Source: Diphasiastrum complanatum (Eukaryota; Streptophyta; Lycopodiopsida; Lycopodiales; Lycopodiaceae). Taken from it: DNA of 64,000 nucleotides. The translations under genes and the position numbers were made by a program. Location of the stretch: the NCBI GenBank assembly GCA_029204225.1, contig CM055112.1, positions 30,094,203 through 30,158,202 on the forward strand. Direction: 5' to 3'. The notes beneath the pieces are model-generated. The model searched no databases and was not told the origin of the DNA. It saw only the letters and a list, made by a program, of their open reading frames with translations. Positions 47,305-59,800 of this stretch are shown here, in pieces (the stretch's first letter is position 1; each line of letters begins with the position of its first letter).

Positions 47305-48103
47305 TGCTAAAATTGAAAAACAATCCACATTGATTCCTTGGCTTGCTACAAATGTTGTACCATGCAAGTATGTAGCTCATTAATACAAAATGCCAAGTTT
47401 GGCCTACATAGAACTCGAGCTACATGGTTATGTATTATCTAGTTTGATAAATGCAACTTGCATATAGTTTGTAGACATGGAATTAGCATGATTATGCTTG
47501 CAGAAACTCGTGGCAACTCACATGCATTAATTGTAAGTGATCCATAGTGACATGCAAGGCATGCACAAAGTTTAATGGACACATGCATGATGATTTGGAC
47601 ATTTCTAGTTAGAACCAGTACACTTGTAAAAAGTTGGTAGAATTTTATGCATGACAAGTGACAAATGTCACATAGACTCTAGATGTCACTTTAGATGTCA
47701 TTTTGGAATGAACAGATGTGGTTCTACCTCGAGCTACCTCAATCTCCATAAATATGTGTAGCACTCCACACAATCAATGATGAAGAACCAAAGTTTTGTA
47801 GCTATCTCATGCCATTTTGGATCTAAACAAATATTGTTTGTTATCTCTCTAGCTCTCTCGCTCTCTCTAACTCGTGTTGAGGCTAATGCTCATACACTGA
47901 AATCTTGTATTTTTATTCATTCTTTGATTCATTGCTATTATATTCTGTTGATTAGCATGCTAGATTGTGAATTGGCCATTTCTTCTGAACTAGATTTTGT
48001 TGATCAATCTAGAATCAGGTTATAGTGCCAATCACAAAGCTTAATTAAGATCAGTCACTCTTGTGGACATTCCCCACACGTGTGAATTTTGAAAATTTTG
48101 TCA
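47305..48103 (+). repeat. 3' LTR of the copia element (799 bp, no SINE)
   Basis: Matches the 5' LTR throughout and represents the pre-insertion state of the SINE site (ccattttggatctaaacaaa near 47813-47832). Confidence 0.92.
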
Positions 48104-48420
48104 TATGAGTTGAATCTTGGAGTACATGTCTCCTAGTAAAGATTTTCATAAGGATTTGAATGCCACCACTCTTTAGGAAAGTGAATCAGACATTTGAGAG
48201 CTTAAATAGATCGTTCTTAGGCTTCTTGAGGTCCTAAAATAAACCTTTTAGATCCAGATCAAGGCTTTTGATGTCTTTTTTTCATCTAAAAATGCAAAAC
48301 TAGTGAAAATTGTCTTTCTTGTTTGCTCGATTTTGGATAGGTTTGTGATTGTATGTGTCAATGTGATTCAACCTGAATTTAGAGGGCTTTATATGTGAGA
48401 AATTTGTGTGCTCTAAAGTG

Positions 48421-49408
48421 CTATCTGAGAGGAGGCCTCGCCTTGTCCCTTTCTATGACATAATTCACAGTAGAAGGCCGCTTCCTATCCCGTTGCGCAG
48501 CACATTCCGTATCCACTCTAATCTGGTCAGTTGTTTCCAAATTAGCATCACAATATAGCACTTTTCGGCTGTTCGCAGGTCTGACTGTGCTGTTTATCTC
48601 TGGTTGCTTTCCTTCGTCGTCAATTATGTCAGACAGATCTGTTGTCCCATGGTTGTTTGATGCTTTAGAGCTGGCTATTAAGGGAATGAACTCCTGAGGT
48701 TTGATGGCTGCAATCCCCTCTTTCTCAGTATTGACTCTAATCCGGTCAGTAGTTTCCAAATTAGCATAATAGAATAGCACTTTCTAGATGTTAACATGAT
48801 TGACTACTCTGTCTACCTCTGATTGCTTTCCTTCATTGTCAATCATGCCATACAGATCTGCCATCCCATGGCTATTTGTTGCTTTAGAGTTGATAATAAT
48901 GGGAATAAGCTCATGAGGTTCGTTGGCTGCAACCCCCTCTTCCTCACTCTTATTCGAAGAAATGTTTGTTCCATGTAATGCATGGTTAAAATCCCAGCTC
49001 ACTTATGCCTCCTTTGAGGGTTTTCTCGGATTTCAATAGCATGTCCATTTTCCAACCTCTGCAATTCATGAGTAGCGAGAAGACTTGGAGATGTAATCTC
49101 CATATTTTTCTCCATTTCATTTGCAGACTTATTGGATTCCTATTGCCCTCGTAAGAGTTGGGAGAGATTGAAGAGTTTGAGCTATTAGTTGGGAAAAGTC
49201 CAAACCTTTTGAGCTGCAAAGTAGAAGGACTCTTCAAGTCTGAAGAAAGATGGATGTGTTTGAATTGTCCATCACTCAGAACGTTTCTACAATAGTCGCT
49301 TATGACAGTCTTGTAGTGAGAGCTAAGAGGGGAGGCTCCATCCACCGAGGAAAAAATCCAGCCAGCTAGTGCTTCGAGGCCAACCATTAGGGGTTTTGAT
49401 AGGAACAA
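48421..49408 (-). pseudogene. Unidentified coding remnant with 73-residue tandem repeat
   Basis: Not recognised. The minus strand has three long open stretches: 49408-48986 (Ser-rich, containing SVDGASPLSSHYKTVISDYC and DLKSPSTLQLKRFGLFP), then in another frame NEMEKNMEITSPSLL and LENGHAIEIRENPQRRHK, then 49002-48421, which is one frame with a single TAG at 48784. The latter contains a duplicated unit of 73 codons: VLFYYANLETTDRIRVNTE in one copy and VLYCDANLETTDQIRVDTE in the other, plus paired IDNEGKQSE / IDDEGKQPE. The composition is acidic and polar, without motifs or membrane segments. It may be a captured host gene of the adjacent LTR element or a decaying plant gene. Confidence 0.4.
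48509..48946 (-). repeat. Tandem duplication with 219-bp period
   Basis: ctctaatctggtcagttgtttccaa-type sequence at 48515 recurs as ctctaatccggtcagtagtttccaa-type at 48734. The whole 219-base unit repeats, and its length is a multiple of three, so it duplicates 73 codons in frame. Confidence 0.85.
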
Positions 49409-50328
49409 GAGCTAAAGGCCTGGTTGTCTTCTTCTTATTGGACCACCAATTGAAAATCATTTGGAGGAGGAGAGAGAAAAACACCTAAGCAAGATCAGCT
49501 AGAGAGAAAAAGACAAGATTTGTAGTAGGAAGGTAAAATGTCAAAGTGGACGTGGTGACTAAAGTAAGAATCACCATAAAACATGCTTAGAGTAGCTGGA
49601 ACTTCATCACTCAGTTTCCAAAGAATACATGTTCAAAACTGAACTTCACTTCCCTTCATCCATGAAGCTCCACGTGATCTCATAGAGAAAGACAGCTGCA
49701 AGTATAGTCTGTTTCAATGGAAGTAGACAGCCGCAACTAATCAACGTTTGTGTAGCCATTAGTTTACAAGATTGACTTAATAGAAATGATATACAGAATA
49801 TAAATGTGCCTACAAAGTACACAAAAAGATAAGAGAGAGTAACTGAGAAAGATATAGAAGAAAACTGAAGGACTTGTACGCTGATATGCGACAAGCTTTG
49901 TACTCTCTTCCCAAAAATATTTTGAGTTGATAGATCATTCTTGTCAGGTCTTTATGTTGTGCATGGGAATGTGAATGCCATTTTATATATGTATTGTAGT
50001 TCTGATAGGTTAATGAGATTGTTCTTGCAATTTGAATTAAGTTGCAAGTTCGCAAGCTAGAAAAATTGAATACCAAACACATTGTCGAAATTTTCGCATT
50101 TTTGGAAAAACTCGACACTGAGCCAAAATATGATTTAGCACATTTTTCACCAACCTTTGGGTTTTTCACATTTGTTGGATTTTCTCGTAGAGTCAAAATG
50201 TGCATGCATATGCAAATTCATCGACCTTCGCATTTTTTGAAAAATGCGACAGTCGTAGGAAAAGGCATGCTTTCGCATCCTTGACACTCCTAGATGCAGC
50301 TGGAGCCGAAACAATCAGTTCGCCTCAG
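49409..50328. other. Probable 5' LTR of copia element B
   Basis: The primer-binding site TGGTATCAGAGC at 50329 must be preceded by an LTR. It ends near gttcgcctcag at 50328. The start could not be placed because no 3' partner is visible. The region 50090-50270 contains several ttcgcatttttggaaaaa-like inverted segments. Confidence 0.5.
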
Positions 50329-50340
50329 TGGTATCAGAGC
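50329..50340 (+). promoter_or_regulatory. Primer-binding site of copia element B
   Basis: TGGTATCAGAGC, followed at once by gag-like sequence. Confidence 0.85.
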
Positions 50341-50941
50341 ACTGCAGACTAGTAACAAGGACACAAATTATCCAAATGCATCGAACCTGCAACAAAAGGT
50401 TGTGAGCATGTTCGATGGCAGCAACTATATTGTCTGGAAACACAAAATGAAGATGCTACTCAGAGGAGAAGCCTTATGGAGCATAGTAGATGGAATAGAA
50501 GTTAGGTCGTAGCAAAATCTGTTTGAATGGAGAAAGAAGAATGATAGAGCAATGGCTCTCATCACTCCGTCGCTTGGTAAAGACATCATAATGACCACAG
50601 TGGATTGTGAAACCAACCACGAAATGTGGGAAAGGCTAGGTCAATACTCATGAGGATGCCTAATATGACATTCATCAATGTTGTTAAAGATGTGGCAGAT
50701 GAAGTCATCATGAGAAATCATTTTGATTCTCAACACAACCAAGATACAACATTTTTTGTCAGAAAAAAGAACAAAGAGAGAGTGCAGAAGCCAAGCACAT
50801 CTTCAACAAATAATGAACGCAGCTCAAGGCCACTTGTAGTATGCAATCACTACAAAAGGAAAGGCCACTTAGAGAAGGATTGTTGGGGAAATCCCAACAA
50901 CGGCTGCATTCATTGCAAGAAGAAGGGACACTCGACAATCA
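50341..50941 (+). pseudogene. copia element B, gag (5' part, split by element C)
   Basis: Copia gag: VSMFDGSNYIVWKHKMKMLL and LLRGEALWSIVDGIE (50400-50510), a TAG, then DRAMALITPSLGKDIIMT and TTVDCETNHEMWERLG. Large parts of the middle are deleted. It ends with two zinc knuckles, VCNHYKRKGHLEKDC (50840-50885) and CIHCKKKGHSTI, where the second is cut before its last Cys by the LTR of element C at 50942. The rest of element B resumes at 55398. Confidence 0.82.
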
Positions 50942-51862
50942 TGTAGGAGTCTGAGACTGCCATGAAAGAGAGATTGCAGAAAATGATTAGGTGTATGAGA
51001 CAGGCATGCAATCCTCTAGTGCTGATAACTTGATTTGAAGATCAGAATGTAGAAATAACTTGGGCGTTAGAGACAGCCATACATTTCTCTTATAATGTGG
51101 TATTGCGGAAGAAGAGTGAGAGCTACTTAACATTCAACAAGAATGTAAGGAAATGGAACAATAGCGATTCTGTATATTAAAGTTGTAGTAACAACGATCA
51201 GATCACAATACAATTGCGCTGATAAGCGCGTGATTCTACTTACAAAAACAAAACAATAGCTATCGCTCAGAATATTTTATCTCTATATATATATATAATC
51301 ACCAGCTCTAAGGAGTCAGCTACTATGAAGACGCGTTTTTGGTCGTTTGATCTCTGATGGAGTATCTTCATGCATCCTCACTTACTTCTTCAGTCGTTGA
51401 TCTACTTATAGCAGCTGGTAGATCTTGTGTTATTCTAGCTTTACAATTACAAGATAGTTTATCAGCTAACTAATAAGGATAGTAGTTATTGGAGCGTGAA
51501 GACGTAGACAGTCTATCCTTGAAATCATGCATAAATTTGCAGAGTGTCACCTTTTTCGCATTTTTCGGGAGAATTGTCGCATATCTGAAAGTGTGTGAGA
51601 TGGACTAAAACCTTTAGTGAACACTTTGTCACCTTTTTTGCAAAATCTTTAGTGCTCAGAAAAACCCGAAAGTGAAGTAGATTGGTCGGTTTTTTTGCCT
51701 GTTGCGACTTTCAGTTCAAAAATGTAGATTGTAGCGACAAACAATTCAAATATGCAAAATGTTGAGAAATAGTTCATTTTCTGCAGGTTTCATCTAAGAG
51801 AGTAAAATTGAGAGAAGGAAGAAGGACTGTTGAGATGAGTAGGATTAGTTTAAATTCCAACA
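50942..51862 (-). repeat. 3' LTR of element C (921 bp)
   Basis: Close to 54509-55397 with many small differences and indels, including an atatatat tract at 51287 absent from the other LTR. This divergence means an older insertion than the gypsy element. Confidence 0.88.
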
Positions 51863-52079
51863 CTCCCCCTTAAGCTTACTCCATACCGAGTAGGTAATGA
51901 ACTAGGCCTAAATCAGTCATCTCAAATTCTGATGAAAGCAAAGATTTGGTTTCATGTAGCAACTAATTTGAATTGTTGATAATTAATGGATCATCAACAT
52001 ATAATGCTATTATAGCATAGCTTGATCCTTTGTGCTTGAGATATACATTTGAGTCTGCGGAGCAAGAAGTGAAATTATG

Positions 52080-54210
52080 CTATAACAAGAAGTGGTAAAT
52101 TCTTTCATACCAGGCCCGGGGAGCTTGCTTGAGGCCATATAGTGCCTTGTGCAATTTACATACCAAATGCTCTTGGCCTTGAAGGATGTAACCTTCTGGT
52201 TGATAAATGAATATGTCTTCTTGTATATATCCGTGAAGGAATGATGTCTAGACGTCCCATCTGGTGAATGTCCAGATCCTCTGCAGCAGCTATACCCAAC
52301 AAGATACTAATAGATTGATGCTTTACCACTGAACTAAAGGTGTCAGTGTAATCTATTCCATAAACTTGCTCAAATCCTTTAACCACTAATGGAGCTTTCC
52401 ATTTGGATATTGATCCATTTGGCTTAAGCTTTAGCTTGAAGATCCATTTAGAGTCAATAGGTTTAATACCTACAAGAGGATTAACAAGACTCCAGGTCTT
52501 GTTCTTCATCAAGGAATGGTACTCACCATCCATGGCAGCTTTCCATTTGTCTACATTAGCCATTGACAGTGCTTCTGCAACAGTGGCAGGTTCATCATGA
52601 CTGATGAACGTCTGAGGGACAAAATGATCAGGTTGTTGTCATTGTTTGCAGACCTTCAAACTGCAGGTGCTTGAGTGGATGTTTCTTTTGCGTAGATGAC
52701 AGAGACAACTTCAGCTTGTGGTTGAACAGTCGTGGGTCTGAGCCCATCGATGGTGAGTGGAGCTGTTGGGACAAACTCCTGCATTTGAACATTTGTAGGT
52801 CAAAGCCTATCGATGGAGAATGGAGCTGTTGTGATAGACTCTTGCATTGGCTGCTTCTACTTAAAATCATAGAGTTTGTCTTCAAGGAAGACAATGTCGC
52901 GGTTGACTGAAATCTGACCTGTCTCAATATCATAAATGCGATAACCTTTTGTGACACTGAATAGCCGATAAAAACATATTTATAGCTTATTCGGTCTAGT
53001 TTCTTCCTCAGATCATATGGTAATTGAGCATAGCAGAGGCATCTAAATGCACGTAAGTGTTTTAGACTTGCTTTGTAGCTATAGTAGGCTTCAAACGATG
53101 CCTTGGAGTTGACTACCTTCGTGTTGGGTACGTAAAGGCCACCATCTAATTGCCCAGTGATGCCACTGAAGTCAGGACAGTGCCTTGGCCTTCGACTTTG
53201 TGGGAGTTTGAGTCGCCAAAGAAAATCTACTTTGAGTCTGTTTCTGTGAGGGTAGAGAATAGGTTCTTACATGGCGTCATGTGCTGTGAAACACCTGAAT
53301 CAAGATACCATTGATAGGCATCTCTACTTGAATGTTCTTATAACATCAGCATCTTATTGTCTTCTTGAGAATTTTTGACAGAGTCAAAAGCTCCTTCTCG
53401 GTGTTGCTGCATCTTCTTCCTTGCTTCGTTGTATTCGAGGATGCGACAATCCTTTATGTCGTGATTGGATCTTTTGCAATACCTGCAAAAGAGTTTGGTC
53501 GTTGGTGATTGTTGTTGATGACTATGCTGCTGCTGTGATTGTTGCGTTGAATCTGGATGCTCCACCTTTGTCTTCTTGTCCTTGAAGTTTTTCTTATTGG
53601 ACTGCTGCTTATAAGAGTACAATGCCATTAATTTGGTACTCGTTGTTGATAAGCTCTTTCTCCTAACTTTTTTATGCAATAGACTTGTTGTCAGCTTCTG
53701 GAGAGACAACGCAGGAGTATTGCCCAAAAGTAACATAGGAGGATGGAAGACTGGCAAGAAGAGACATTGTTGAGTCTTCTTCTAAAATAGGGGAACCTAT
53801 GGCGACAAGTTGATTCAACAACTATTTGAATTTGTTCAAGTGATCGCTGATTGAGGTGCCTTCTCTCATCTTGAGTGTGAGGACCTTCTTCCTCAAAAAG
53901 AGACGAGTCGATACATCTAAAGTCTCATAGATACTTGTAAGAATATCCCATACTTCTTTGGAGGTGGTGCTATTTGATACATGAGCAATCTGATTGTTCT
54001 TCAGATTTAAGGATACAATGGCAAGTGTTTTGCCATCCTTTGCTTCCCATGCTGGAATTAGTTCTGGTTTTGCTGGTTTGACAATAGAACCGTTGACGTA
54101 TTCCCATAGTTCTTCTCGATTAAGATCATCCTCATTTTGAACTTCCACATGTGGAAATCATCTCCGTTGAACTTGTTGATCAAACGAATCTCTGAGGTTG
54201 AATCTTCCAT
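52080..54210 (-). pseudogene. copia element C gag-pol remnant with internal deletions
   Basis: Minus strand from ATG 54210: MEDSTSEIRLINKFNGDD, MWKFKMRMILIEKNY, a frameshift, then LWEYVNGSIVKPAKPELIP, NSTTSKEVWDILTSIYE, and a zinc knuckle CRYCKRSNHDIKDC (about 53500). A protease start is only traceable (YLDSGVSQHM-like region near 53300). The catalytic integrase is absent; the sequence resumes with the integrase end (LRAFRCLCYAQLPYDLRKK, about 53040). RT: NKTWSLVNPLVGIKPID, SKWIFKLKLKPNGSI, YGIDYTDTFSSVVKH, a broken palm with LHKALYGLKQAPRAWYERI and LYVDDPLI near 52080-51990. RNase H is deleted, since the polypurine tract follows directly. A short tandem repeat encodes SLSQQLHSPS twice (52740-52850). 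Confidence 0.85.
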
Positions 54211-54508
54211 TGCAATCGAGTATCATAGATTGAACACAGACAGATATAAACTAGCTCTAAAAGACAAGAACGTACATATGTAATCCAAAATAGACTCGAG
54301 CTCTGATACCAGCTGATGTTGGAGATGGCTCTGATGAATAATCAGCTCTGATACCACTCTGTGGAGATACTTCTTAAACAAAGTTCCAACCAACGTGAGA
54401 AATACAATAAAGCTATGAAGAACAGTGATAACTATGTTAAGGATGATCGTAAATTACTTAGAGAACAAAGATTACGCGTTGCTATGTTGTGTTAAATGAG
54501 ATTATTAG

Positions 54509-55397
54509 TGTAGGAGTCTTAGACTGCCATGAAAGAGAGATTGCAGAAAATGATTAGACGTCTGAGACAGCCATGCAATCCTCTAGTGCTGATAACCTGA
54601 TTTGAAGAGAATGTAGTAATAACTTAGGCATCAGGGACAGCCATACATTTCTCTTATAATGTGGTATTGTGGAAAAAGAGTGAGAGTTACTTAACATTCA
54701 ACAAGAATGTAAGGAAATGGAACAATAGTGATTATTTATATTAAAGTTGTAGTAACAACGACCATATCACAATACAATTGCGCTGATAAGTGCATAATCC
54801 TACTTATAAAACAAAACAATAGCTACCGCTCAATAATCACCAACTTTGAGTAGTCAGCTACTATGAGACCCATTCTTGGTCGTTTGATCTCTGATGGAGT
54901 ATCTTCATGCATTCTCACTTACTTCTCTAGTCGTTGATTTACTTATAGCAGCTGGTAGATCTTGTGTTATTCTAGCGTTACAATTATAAGATAGTTTATC
55001 AGCTGTTTAACTAACTAATTAGGACAGTCGTTATTGGAGCGTGAAGACGTAGACAACTATACTTAAAATCTTGTATAAATATGCAGAGTGTCACATTTTT
55101 TGGGAGAATTGTTGCATATCTGAAAGTGTGTAAATGGACTAAAACCTATAGTGAACACTTTGTCGTCTTTTTTGCAAAATCTTTAGTGCTCAGAAAAACC
55201 CGAAAGCGAAGTAGATTGGTCAGGTATTTTGCCTGTTGTGACTTTCAGTTCAAAAATGCAGACTGTAGCGACAAATAGTTCAAATATCCAAAATGTTGAA
55301 AAACAGTTCATTTTCTGTAGGTTTCATCCGAGAGAGTAACATTGAGAGAAGGAAGAAGGGCTGTTGGGATGAGTAGGAGTTAGATTAAATTCCAACA
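54509..55397 (-). repeat. 5' LTR of element C (889 bp)
   Basis: Partner of 50942-51862. It starts (plus strand) TGTAGGAGTC and ends TTCCAACA. Confidence 0.88.
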
Positions 55398-56585
55398 TAA
55401 TGCGCTTAGATCTGAAGATTGTCATAGACTATGGGGCCACGTGGCACATCACGTGCTAGAAGAAGATCCTAAAGGACTATAAGACCTCCAATGAGAAAAG
55501 AGAAGTCATTCTTGGTGATAACAACAAACACCATGTCATGGGGACTGGAACTCTACTTTTGAAGACTATTTCTGGTCAAAAGGATCTAGAGGGAGTCCTG
55601 CATGTTCCCACAATGAAGAGTGATCTCCTGTCAGTTGCCAAGGTGACAGATATGGGACTAGATGTCACTTTCGATAGTGGCGGATGTCAAATAAAAGACT
55701 GTGGATCTAGCTAGATCCTAGTGACGGCTGAAAGAAGGGAAATTTGTATCATACAAGTATCTCGAATCCTGTTAATTAAGTTTTTGTGACTTCAAAAGAA
55801 GAAGACAAGGACAAATTCTGGCATAAGAGGATGTGCCCTTGTAGCATGAACATACTCTATAATATGTTAAAAAACAGAATGGCAGAAGGGATGGATGTCA
55901 TTGGCAAAAAAATTAGAGTGTGTGAATCATGTTTGAAGGGCAAACAACACTATAACCATTCAGTTTTGAAGGAGCAAGAGCCGAAGAGGTTCTTGGACTG
56001 ATTCATAGTGACCTACGTGGGCCTATGAAGGTTCCATCCATATTTGGATCAAAGTACTTTGCCGCTTTTATAGACGATTATACACACATGACTTTCGTCT
56101 ACTTCTTGAAGAAAAAGTCTGATGTTTTTACAGTTTTCAAGCAGTTCAAGAGTTTGGATGAAACACAAATAAGAAGAAAGATTAAAAGCCTGAGATCTGA
56201 TAATGGTGGCGAATACACCAGTACAGAACTCAAGAATTATTGTCAGAATGAAGGAATCAAGAGATAGTATATTGTGCCCTACACACCACAGCACAATGGG
56301 TAGCCGAGATAAAGAACCGGACCCTGATGGAAGCAGCAAGGTGCATGATGGCGCAAGCGAACCTTTCAAAAAAAATTTGGGCAGAAGCTTATCTTCAGAA
56401 TAGGAGTATGACAGTTATTGTAAGCGATGCCACCTCTTATAAGGCCTGGACTAGTGAAAAGCCCAATCTGTCACATGTCAGAGTGTTTGGTTGTAGGGCA
56501 TACATGCGTGTGCCCCAAGAGAAGAGGTCCAAGCTTGATGAAAAATCGAAGCCCATGATTTTTGTGGGTTATGCAATCAATTCAC
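55398..56585 (+). pseudogene. copia element B, protease-integrase (3' part)
   Basis: Continuation of element B after the insertion: VIDYGATWHITC (protease active-site region with Ser changed to Tyr, 55415), EGVLHVPTMKSDLLSVAKV, the integrase zinc region FWHKRMCP...CESCLKGKQ (His/Cys pattern partly changed), FAAFIDDYTHMTFVYFLKKK (DDE first Asp region), LRSDNGGEYTSTELKNYC (second Asp), a TAG at 56264, a broken TPQHNG, and LSHVRVFGCRAYMRVPQEKR with MIFVGYAIN (56540). The frame is cut at 56586 by the start of element D. RT and RNase H of B are not found. Confidence 0.82.
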
Positions 56586-56881
56586 TGTTGGATTATTCTA
56601 TCTAATTTTATTGCATTCAGTATCATGTCGGTATGAATGCTTCTCTATAATGCTTTTATAACTGATAATCTCTTATTATTTGTCTAATAACTCAATGCTT
56701 TAATGTTTGGCTATGTAATCATTGTAGTAACTAATGATTTCAAAGTTAGTTACTATAAGATCAAATGTGATTTCTATCACTATTGTTCTATTCGAAATTG
56801 ATAGGCGTAGTCATGCATAGAGAAAGAGCACAGTATCTTTCTCTTAACGACAATCGAATTATCGACAGTCTAAAGTTCCAG

Positions 56882-59800
56882 ATGGATTCTCAAAGTAAAT
56901 ATTGTCTTATCGTAGACAAGCTAAGTGGATCCAATTATCATTTATAAAAATTTAAGATGAAGACCTTGCTATTCACCAACAAGTTGTACAGAAGTGAAGC
57001 CTGAAGACGACACAAAAGACTCAAAGTGGAAATCGAAGGATGGTAAAGCTTTCGCGCTCATTATCCAATGTATCAGATACTTAGATTGGCCACATAGCTG
57101 AAGCCAAAACTTCGAAAGAAGTTTGGGACATCCTGAGCTCACTATATGATGTGAGAGATGTAACTACTTCAAAGGAAATTCTTCACACTCAAGATGTTGA
57201 ACAATGATTCTCTTCAAAATCATATTAACTATCTCTTGCAACAGATGGTTGTTGTCAGATTAGTCATAGACGATCGAGACACAATTATGACATTGCTTTC
57301 AAGCCTGTCCTCTACATATGAGAACTGGGTGATGATCATATCGACACACTCAGATTTGACTCTTACCAGAGTTATCACTATGTTGTTGCAAGAAGATAAT
57401 CGAAGAAGTCAAGACACTTCGTCTACCTCTTCGTCTCATGCTCTATATGTCAACAAGGGCTCTAAACAACAGAAGCAGAGAGGCTCCAAGCAAACCACAT
57501 TGAATCAGGAACAGACTCAAGGTCAAGAACAATCATCGAATCCAAATTTGTTGAAGAAGAAGATGTTTTGCAAGTATTGCAAGCGCAATAACCATGAGAT
57601 CCAAGATTGTCGAATTCCTAAGGCAAAGAATGCAGCCAACAAATAAAATATAGTTACAACATCTCCTAAAGTCGAAATGGACGAAGGTGCTTTTATGGTC
57701 AAAGACAAATACGCGAATTCGGATGATTCGTAGTTTCTGGATTTCGGAGCTACTCAACACATGACCAATCATTGTGAGATTTTCAGTCCTATATGCCTTA
57801 CAGCACAAAGAAGTATGTTCATCTTGGTGATGATAGCACTCACATTGTTGAAGGTAAAGATACTGTAAGATTAAGGTTCCAGCATGATCAATTCAAACTA
57901 CTGTCAAAAGTCTTGTATGTTTCTAAACTCTCTACAAATCTATTATCAGTAAGTAGAATTACATATTTAGGTCATAAGGTGGAGTTTGAGTCTGATCAAT
58001 ATAGAATTATTGATAGGAGCAATAAGATCCTTGCACTCGACAAGAGGTAGAGATACTTATATAGATTGGCACATTGTTATTATGATTCTGGTCAAAGTCT
58101 TGAAAACCTCTGTTCTTGTCAATAAAGCATTACTATGGCATCATCGCTTAGGACACTTGAATTATGCATCTATTTCGAACATGTTCAAAAAATCCCTAGC
58201 ACTTGATCTCGACTATCCAACCGACAAAGTCGAACTCCTTGTCTACCATAGCTGCATCCTTGGAAAGCAGACTATGATTCCTTTTAGATCGAGTCATAGG
58301 CATGCAACAAAAGGTCTATTAGATGCAGTTCATTCAGATATATGTGGACCTATGCAAACTCCTTCATTGCTAGATGCAAAGTATTTCATTATCTTTGTTG
58401 ACGAATTCTCCAGAAGAACAACGATTTATTTCATTAAATATAAATTAGAAGCTTTCATCAAGTTTAGACAATTCAAAGAGCATGCAAAAACTAGCAAAAG
58501 AATCAAAGCACTGAGGTACGACAATGGGGGAGAATACATCAAAGTATTGCCTTAACAACGACATTGAGCAACAATACATTACCTCCTATTTGCCTCAGTC
58601 AAATGGTCTTGCTAAGAGAAAGATCAGAACCTTAGTTGAATTGGCAAAGTGCATGTTATTACATGCGACACTTCCGAAGTCTTTCTGGGTTGAAGCTGTT
58701 TCAACAACAACCTATATTCAGAACAGATGTCCTACTAAAGATCTCTCAAACAAAACACCATTCGAAGTTTGGACAGGTACCAAACCTTCTTTATCGAGCT
58801 TACAAGTTTTTTGATGTACTGCTTATCCGTAGATTCCTCATGATCTCATGAAGAAGTTCGACTTCCAGAGTATCAAATGTATTTTTATCAGCTACACTAC
58901 TTCAGATCAAGCCTACAAGTTGTTCGATCCTAGCGAGTCGAAGATATTCACTAGTCGGGATGTCATCTTCATCGAAGATCAGTTTATCGACCTCAAGGGA
59001 AAAGACAAAGCCCATGTAGCCAACTTGTCCGACTCATCCGACATATTAAACTTCGAGATTCCTTAGTTGCTATTCCCATTGAAGGTCCAAGCTCATCCAC
59101 TTTCCATGAACAACATTTCAATGATGAATCCGAATATGATGATGTTGTAGTTCAGCAACTACAACATGATGAAAATGATCAGCAGACCACCTGCCAGATA
59201 TATCGACGAGTCTGCAGCCTACCTTGTTCAGGTGTGGAGCAGTATTGAAGGATCACTTGCCCTGAGAAAACTTTCTCCTGAATGAAATGATACTGGATTT
59301 CTATGTGCTCTGTCGAAGAGGCACTCAGTCAGATTTCTGAAAAGAAGCTATGGATAAAGAGTATTCCTCTCGTATCAAGAACCAGACATGGATGATTCTT
59401 GAATTACTTGCTAGCAGAAATGTAATTGATTGCTGTTTACAGAAGACTCTGCTCCAGAGGATCTGTTTACTACTGTTTCTCTTTCCTTGCTACTTCTTTA
59501 GAATCGTTTCTGCCTGTTACCAGGCTTAAAGGCATTCATTAGATGTCTTCTTGATTTAACAATGCCAACCCAGGCAGAAGGAACAGAGTGTCGTTTTAGT
59601 ATGTTTCTTTGTCCTGCCTGTCAGAGGACTACTCAGGGTCGTCACTCTTTAACGCACTTACATTCTACATAAAGATGCAAGCCTAGAACGCTCATTCGCA
59701 GATCAGCATGCAAACCAATGAATGTTCAATGGATTTCTATAGCTACCTACACTTAAAACAGACTGAAATCAGAGCCTACACTACATTAACACTGAGCTAC

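Larger units (their letters stand above)
41676..48103 (+). mobile_element. Complete but disabled Ty1/copia retrotransposon
   Basis: Two LTRs (41676-42565 and 47305-48103) flank gag-protease-integrase-RT-RNase H in copia order. LTRs start TGTTG/TGCTA and end TTTTGTCA. The primer-binding site TGGTATCAGAGG begins at 42566. A polypurine tract, aggaggag, ends at 47304. The LTRs are roughly 97% identical by eye apart from an 86-bp SINE and its duplication in the 5' copy. No matching 5-bp target duplication is visible (cttat versus tatga), which may reflect mutation or inter-element recombination. The element lies just inside another LTR element whose primer-binding site is at 41437. Confidence 0.93.
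50942..55397 (-). mobile_element. copia element C, nested in B, minus strand, non-autonomous
   Basis: Matching LTRs lie at 50942-51862 and 54509-55397 (TGTAGGAGTC...ATTCCAACA on the plus strand; TGTTGGAAT...CTACA in element sense). In element sense the polypurine tract (cttaagggggag) lies at 51863-51874. Two TGGTATCAGAGC motifs (complement at 54344-54355 and 54300-54311) lie about 150 and 200 bases inside the 5' LTR end, not adjacent to it, which is abnormal. The integrase catalytic core and RNase H are missing. Flanking bases show no clean target duplication (atcat versus ataat at best). Confidence 0.88.
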
